Of a DNA stretch of 7,589 nucleotides, positions 4,456 to 7,589 are shown piece by piece. Both the position numbers and the translations under genes were made by a program. The notes under the pieces were generated by a model. The model worked only from the letters and a program-made list of their open reading frames with translations, had not been told where the DNA came from and searched no databases. The stretch comes from an uncultured Collinsella sp. (lineage in GTDB: Bacteria; Actinomycetota; Coriobacteriia; Coriobacteriales; Coriobacteriaceae), in NCBI GenBank assembly GCA_905197385.1, contig CAJJYO010000072.1, positions 1-7,589 of the forward strand, read 5' to 3'. The stretch's first letter is position 1, and each line of letters begins with the position of its first letter.

Positions 4456-7239
4456 TTATTGAGGACGCGCAGTCAGCTTGCGGCGGCGCGGGGAAGGGCA
4501 CTCGTCGAGCAGGAGGTCCGTGGAGCCGAGGCGCTCTTCTCGCGCCGGGGCGGCGCTCACGCTTATGTAGTCGAAGACATATGCGATCTCGCTTACGGGA
4601 ACCTCTACGCGATAGCGCGTCGAGATGCTCGAGAAGCTCTGCCTGAAGGACTCGATGAAATCGGCACGCTCCTCCTCGAAGCGGTCCTGGCCAACGTAGG
4701 TCTCAATGGGGTTTCTGGTAACAAGGCGCTCGACGAGACAGCAGAGGTGGACGTAGAGCCCAATGATGGCGTTGCTGCCGATCTTCTCGCCTGTCCTGCG
4801 CTGAAGCTCGTGCACGGCGCTCTCGATCTCGTGGAATAGCCGCTCCGGGTCGAGGATGGTGATGGAGCGGATGACGTTCTGCAGCGTCATGTTCGAGAGC
4901 AGCTTCTCGTGGAAAGAAGAGAGCTCGGAAGCGTCAAGCCACCTGCCGAACACGGCATCGACCTTAGAGGCGGACGCCGTCGACATGATGTCCTCGAGGG
5001 CGACGAAGGGGATGGAGGCGACCCCGGGGTCTCCCGTGCCGATGACGGCGCAGACGCGGTGCTCGGAGAAAACGGCGTCGTTCGACCCGTTCGCGACGAG
5101 CTGCTTGAAGGGCCTCGTGAGCAGGCGCGCGCCTATGGTGCGCGGGAGGCTCTGCGAGACGAGCTGGCGTATCCTCTCCGCGGCGTCGACCCCGGACTCG
5201 GAGCAGAAGACGATGGCGTCCTCACGGTTGACGCGCTCGATCACCTTGCAGTGCGTCACGCACGCGGCGGTCGCATCGCCAAGAACCTCGGCGATGGACT
5301 TGCCGCCGAGCAGCCCGACCCCGATCTCGAGCGCAAGACCGGTAGAGACGTTATTCACCACGCCGATAGTGGAGTCGGTAACGTTCTCGAGGGCCTTATA
5401 GGCCTCCTCCAAGGAGCCCATGTCGACGAGGAACACGACCCCGGTGCAGTAGGAATGGCGGTCGACGAGGCGCTGGAGCGGACCGACGATGTCCTTCAGC
5501 TGCTGGTCGTAGGGCATGTCGACAGCCTCGTACACATGCATGCCGAGCATACGGTTCGCCGCGTCGGCGATGCTCGTCGCCGTTGAGTAGCCGTGGGACA
5601 AGATGACGCAGAGCGTCCGAAGGGCCTTCGCATCGCGAGACTCCGATGCGACGCACAGCGTCAGAAGCGTCTTCGTGAAGTGATCGAGCGAGATTCCCAG
5701 CGCCCCTTCCACGTCTGCGGCGACCTGATCGGAGACACTCGAGGCAAACGGCAATTCGGAGGTCACGGCACCGAGGAGATGGGAGATTTGCTCCGCACAG
5801 GCAGACTTTCGCTTAGCCAGGCCGATACCCGGCCACAACTGCAGGCAAATCTCCTGGGCCAGTAGAAAAGCGACCTTCCTCGAAAGCTCGATGCCATAAG
5901 AAGAGCCTGCGTCGGCAAGGACCGCGCCCACGACGCGCTCGAAGGCGCGCGACCTCGAGGAGGTAACGCCGCGGCCGAAGATCAAGTGATCCTCAACGCC
6001 GCGCACAGCGGAGACAGCTTGCGAGACAAGCTCGGAGACAGAGAGCTCCCCGGCGCAGAATCGCTCATCGAGGGAGCACAGGGCATCGAGCGCCTGCTCG
6101 ACCGGCCCTGTGCTCTCGGCGGCATCCAGAGACGCGTCGATCAGAACGCCATCGTCGGGCTGTTGATCGATCTGCGCGGAGGAGAGGAGCCCGCTGGGAA
6201 GAAGATACGGGCGAACGACGACGTAGTCGCCCTCGCGATTGAGGAACGCTTTGGCGCAGCAGTTCGTCACGCAGGCGCGCAAGCCGGCGATGTTATCGGA
6301 AAAGTCCGCGTTCACGAGGCAGCGGTATGCGCCGCGGCTGATCTTCACATCAGAACCGATTCGGCACCCCTCGCTGCGCAGGAAGCTCAAGATGAGATCC
6401 TCGCGCTCCTCGGGGGTCCGCTCCTTGAGTGAGGGGACGCGGGCACAGATGGGCATTTTGCTGTAGGCCGAGGAAACCTTCAGGTCATCGGCGGAAAGCG
6501 TCGTCGAAAGAACGAGGCGAGCGCGCGGCGCATCCTGGGAGGCATCGAGCCCGAGGGCCGTCGCAAGGCAGTGCTCCATCGCAGAGGGAGAGAGTGCCTC
6601 GATGCCGTTGACAAAGACCACACCCCCGCGCGCTTTCGCGATCGACTCGTCAAGAAGCCCGTTGAACGAGGCGGCGTCCGGGACCCCGGCGCAGTCGATG
6701 CGCACATAGGAGGAGTCGCGGGACAGCAAGCCCTGGTTCTTGCCGTACTCGTACACAAGGCGAGAAAGGAAAGACTTACCGACACCCACGCCGCCGCTCA
6801 AGAGGATGGGCAGGCCAAACGGAGGGTACTGAACCGCAGGCTTGCACTGCTCGACAACGGAGCTGAGGCTCATGTCGAAGCCCACGGCACGCGCGAAGTC
6901 GCGGTGATCGGCGATTCCCGTCGCCTGGATGAGGTCGGCGAGCGAGGCGTACTCGCTTGCAGAGAGCTTTACCTGAAAACGCTTCTGGAACGCGCGGCGA
7001 TGAAAATAACGGACAGGCCTGCCCGCCACCTTAACCACAAGACCGGCGCGAACAAGGTCGTTGAGGTACTGGCTCGCCAGGCTCCTGGAGATGATGAGCG
7101 TCTCGGCGATGTCGGAGGTGGACAGACGGGCAAGGTCGTCGAGCGAGACGGCGGAGGTGAGGGCCTCGAGATGCTCGAGAATCCTGTCCCTCATGTCGAC
7201 GGGTTTCTTTGCCAAGCTGTCCTGTGTGGTCTTGTCCAT
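4456..7239 (-). CDS. LevR/ManR-type PTS-controlled transcriptional regulator with degenerate AAA+ domain
   Basis: A 927-residue regulator with the full LevR domain order (B. subtilis LevR is about the same length). Winged helix 15-84 (ISRSLASQYLNDLVRAGLVVK). AAA+-like domain about 115-335, with intact Walker A GGVGVGKS (149-156). PRD1-like region about 383-530, where the usual phospho-His is absent (LLAQEICLQLW, 459-469). EIIA-Man-like domain about 540-665 with His549 (LSHGYSTATS, matching LevR His585). EIIB-Gat-like domain about 672-760 with Cys679. PRD2 about 790-893 with His831 (YVHLCCLVERL, matching LevR His869), then a basic tail. The AAA+ domain is eroded: no GAFTGA loop, Walker B reads VVFVNG (207-212) instead of a hydrophobic-DE motif, and the arginine-finger position reads AYSKMP (258-263). 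The start at 7239 has AGGAGG nearby. It most likely controls the adjacent PTS operon in response to phosphorylation by HPr and the EIIB; activation by the canonical sigma-54 route looks impossible. Confidence 0.92.
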   Translation of the reverse strand: MDKTTQDSLAKKPVDMRDRILEHLEALTSAVSLDDLARLSTSDIAETLIISRSLASQYLNDLVRAGLVVKVAGRPVRYFHRRAFQKRFQVKLSASEYASLADLIQATGIADHRDFARAVGFDMSLSSVVEQCKPAVQYPPFGLPILLSGGVGVGKSFLSRLVYEYGKNQGLLSRDSSYVRIDCAGVPDAASFNGLLDESIAKARGGVVFVNGIEALSPSAMEHCLATALGLDASQDAPRARLVLSTTLSADDLKVSSAYSKMPICARVPSLKERTPEEREDLILSFLRSEGCRIGSDVKISRGAYRCLVNADFSDNIAGLRACVTNCCAKAFLNREGDYVVVRPYLLPSGLLSSAQIDQQPDDGVLIDASLDAAESTGPVEQALDALCSLDERFCAGELSVSELVSQAVSAVRGVEDHLIFGRGVTSSRSRAFERVVGAVLADAGSSYGIELSRKVAFLLAQEICLQLWPGIGLAKRKSACAEQISHLLGAVTSELPFASSVSDQVAADVEGALGISLDHFTKTLLTLCVASESRDAKALRTLCVILSHGYSTATSIADAANRMLGMHVYEAVDMPYDQQLKDIVGPLQRLVDRHSYCTGVVFLVDMGSLEEAYKALENVTDSTIGVVNNVSTGLALEIGVGLLGGKSIAEVLGDATAACVTHCKVIERVNREDAIVFCSESGVDAAERIRQLVSQSLPRTIGARLLTRPFKQLVANGSNDAVFSEHRVCAVIGTGDPGVASIPFVALEDIMSTASASKVDAVFGRWLDASELSSFHEKLLSNMTLQNVIRSITILDPERLFHEIESAVHELQRRTGEKIGSNAIIGLYVHLCCLVERLVTRNPIETYVGQDRFEEERADFIESFRQSFSSISTRYRVEVPVSEIAYVFDYISVSAAPAREERLGSTDLLLDECPSPRRRKLTARPQ

Positions 7240-7263
7240 GACTTCTTACCTCCTCGTACAAGG

Positions 7264-7269
7264 AGTATA
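7264..7269 (-). promoter_or_regulatory. Candidate -10 box of the regulator promoter
   Basis: TATACT on the minus strand, a five-of-six match to the housekeeping -10 consensus, in an otherwise GC-rich gap. A start point about 7 nt downstream would give a leader of roughly 15-20 nt carrying only the AGGAGG ribosome site. The matching -35 region (7285-7292, TTCCG/CCTTCC) is poor, which fits a weak or activator-assisted promoter. Confidence 0.5.
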
Positions 7270-7354
7270 AGGGGAGAACAGAGAACGGAAGGGGGCGCGT
7301 GGGGGAATCAACAGCTCCGAGGAAAAGTCCACCACTTGAGGGGCAGAAAACAAC

Positions 7355-7375
7355 GGCCATTGAACATTCAGGGCC
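7355..7375. promoter_or_regulatory. Imperfect dyad upstream of the regulator promoter
   Basis: TGAACATTCA (7361-7370) is a dyad with a 2-bp centre, flanked on both sides by GGCC (7355-7358 and 7372-7375) with nearly the same centre. It lies about 85-105 bp upstream of the candidate -10 box. It could be a protein-binding site for autoregulation or catabolite control, but it is short and no factor is identified. Confidence 0.2.
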
Positions 7376-7378
7376 GAC

Positions 7379-7404
7379 GCTCAACACTTCGGCTCGACAC
7401 TTCG
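7379..7404. repeat. 13-bp tandem direct repeat, two copies
   Basis: GCTCAACACTTCG (7379-7391) is followed directly by GCTCGACACTTCG (7392-7404), with one mismatch. It lies between the terminator hairpins of the upstream gene and the regulator promoter. Two head-to-tail copies can be an activator site or chance duplication; nothing else in the window matches it. Confidence 0.35.
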
Positions 7405-7413
7405 CTTTGGAAA

Positions 7414-7436
7414 GGGCCCCGGCGCGCCGGGGTCCC
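7414..7436 (-). terminator. Second (distal) GC-rich terminator hairpin after the nucleosidase gene
   Basis: A perfect 16-bp palindrome CCCCGGCGCGCCGGGG (7417-7432), extended by GGG/CCC with one bulged T (7433). Read on the minus strand the stem is followed by CCCTTTCC, a short T run; read on the plus strand no T tract follows. It therefore most likely backs up the nearer hairpin in stopping transcription from the nucleosidase gene before the regulator. Confidence 0.55.
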
Positions 7437-7440
7437 AACA

Positions 7441-7467
7441 TAAAGAAGGGGCCCGGCGCGCAGGGCC
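7441..7467 (-). terminator. Proximal intrinsic terminator of the nucleosidase gene
   Basis: On the minus strand GGCCC (7467-7463) pairs with GGGCC (7454-7450) around an 8-nt GC loop, followed by CCTTCTTTA. The stem begins in the last base of the TAG stop codon. Stem plus T-rich tail fits a Rho-independent terminator, although the 5-bp stem is short. Confidence 0.6.
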
Positions 7468-7589
7468 TAAAGCTTAACCATGCGCGCGGCGATGCGGGCG
7501 CAGTCGCAGGCGGCCTTCTTCTCGAAGGTGTTGTAGTCGACGACCCGGCCCTCGGCGCAGGGCTTGTCGCTGATGGCGCGCACGACGAC
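7467..7589 (-). CDS. mtnN: 5'-methylthioadenosine/S-adenosylhomocysteine nucleosidase, C-terminal 40 residues (5' end outside window)
   Basis: Only the last 40 codons are present, ending at TAG (7467-7469). They begin with VVVRAISDKPCAEG and continue DYNTFEKKAACDCARIAARMVKL. The VxVRAISD segment is the hallmark C-terminal motif of MTA/SAH nucleosidases (E. coli MtnN/Pfs); its Asp is the catalytic general acid that protonates adenine N7 (Asp197 in E. coli). The following F/A-rich helix with a terminal basic Arg-Met-Val is also typical. The enzyme cleaves the glycosidic bond of methylthioadenosine and S-adenosylhomocysteine to adenine and the thioribose, serving the activated methyl cycle and methionine salvage. 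It looks unrelated to the sugar locus and is separated from it by two terminator hairpins. The fragment is short, so another purine-nucleoside phosphorylase-like member cannot be wholly excluded. Confidence 0.82.
   Translation of the reverse strand, partial: VVVRAISDKPCAEGRVVDYNTFEKKAACDCARIAARMVKL

Noticed and set aside
3142..4839. Long plus-strand open frame (565 codons) opposite EIIC, EIIB and the end of the regulator
   Set aside because: It is an Asp/Glu/Gly/His-rich low-complexity translation crossing several real genes on the other strand, with no ribosome site or domain. It is a shadow.
4456..7239. Regulator as a decaying pseudogene because of its broken AAA+ motifs
   Set aside because: The frame is open for 927 codons, all downstream sensory domains keep their key residues, and the gene has a good ribosome site.
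6571..7443. Plus-strand open frame opposite the regulator N-terminus, reaching into the intergenic gap
   Set aside because: It is antisense to the winged helix and Walker A coding sequence, has no domain, and ends inside the terminator hairpin region.
1..7589. CRISPR arrays, tRNA/rRNA genes, insertion sequences, attachment sites or defence genes
   Set aside because: No regularly spaced repeats, cloverleaf-like sequences, transposase or integrase motifs, or defence-type domains were seen on either strand.

Overview
The window is a compact sugar-uptake and catabolism locus. Every recognisable gene lies on the minus strand, so transcription runs from high to low coordinates. The DNA is GC-rich (about 60-65% by eye). 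High GC, purine-rich ribosome sites, a mannose-family PTS, and a LevR-like regulator whose sigma-54 machinery is eroded together suggest an Actinomycetota member of the Coriobacteriia (Collinsella/Olsenella-like). This placement is an inference; the window contains no marker gene.

Layout in transcription order. (1) The last 40 codons of a 5'-methylthioadenosine/S-adenosylhomocysteine nucleosidase gene (7467-7589), followed by two GC-rich hairpins that look like tandem terminators. (2) A gap of about 230 bp with a good -10 box, small repeats and the start of the regulator gene. (3) A 927-residue LevR/ManR-type regulator (4456-7239): winged helix, AAA+-like domain, degenerate PRD1, EIIA-Man-like, EIIB-Gat-like, PRD2. 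(4) An 81-bp gap with a strong dyad/hairpin. (5) Four tightly spaced mannose-family PTS genes: EIIB, EIIC, EIID, EIIA. (6) A DUF2961/GH172 glycoside hydrolase. (7) A 79-bp gap with a GC hairpin. (8) A ROK-family, fructokinase-like sugar kinase that runs off the left edge.

Proposed working. The EIIA/EIIB/EIIC/EIID set imports and phosphorylates a sugar. The PTS phosphorylation state is read by the regulator through His549, Cys679 and His831. The cytoplasmic GH172 enzyme cleaves the imported glycoside, and the ROK kinase phosphorylates the free hexose released. GH172 founding members act on alpha-D-fructofuranosides (difructose dianhydride I) and D-arabinofuranosides, and the kinase resembles the B. 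subtilis YdhR/GmuE fructokinase. A fructose-containing di- or oligosaccharide is therefore the most economical substrate guess, but it is not proven.

The most unusual feature is the regulator. Its Walker A motif is intact, but the sigma-54 contact loop (GAFTGA) is deleted, the Walker B acidic pair is replaced by Asn-Gly, and the arginine-finger position reads Ser-Lys. It looks like a LevR-family protein repurposed to work without sigma-54.
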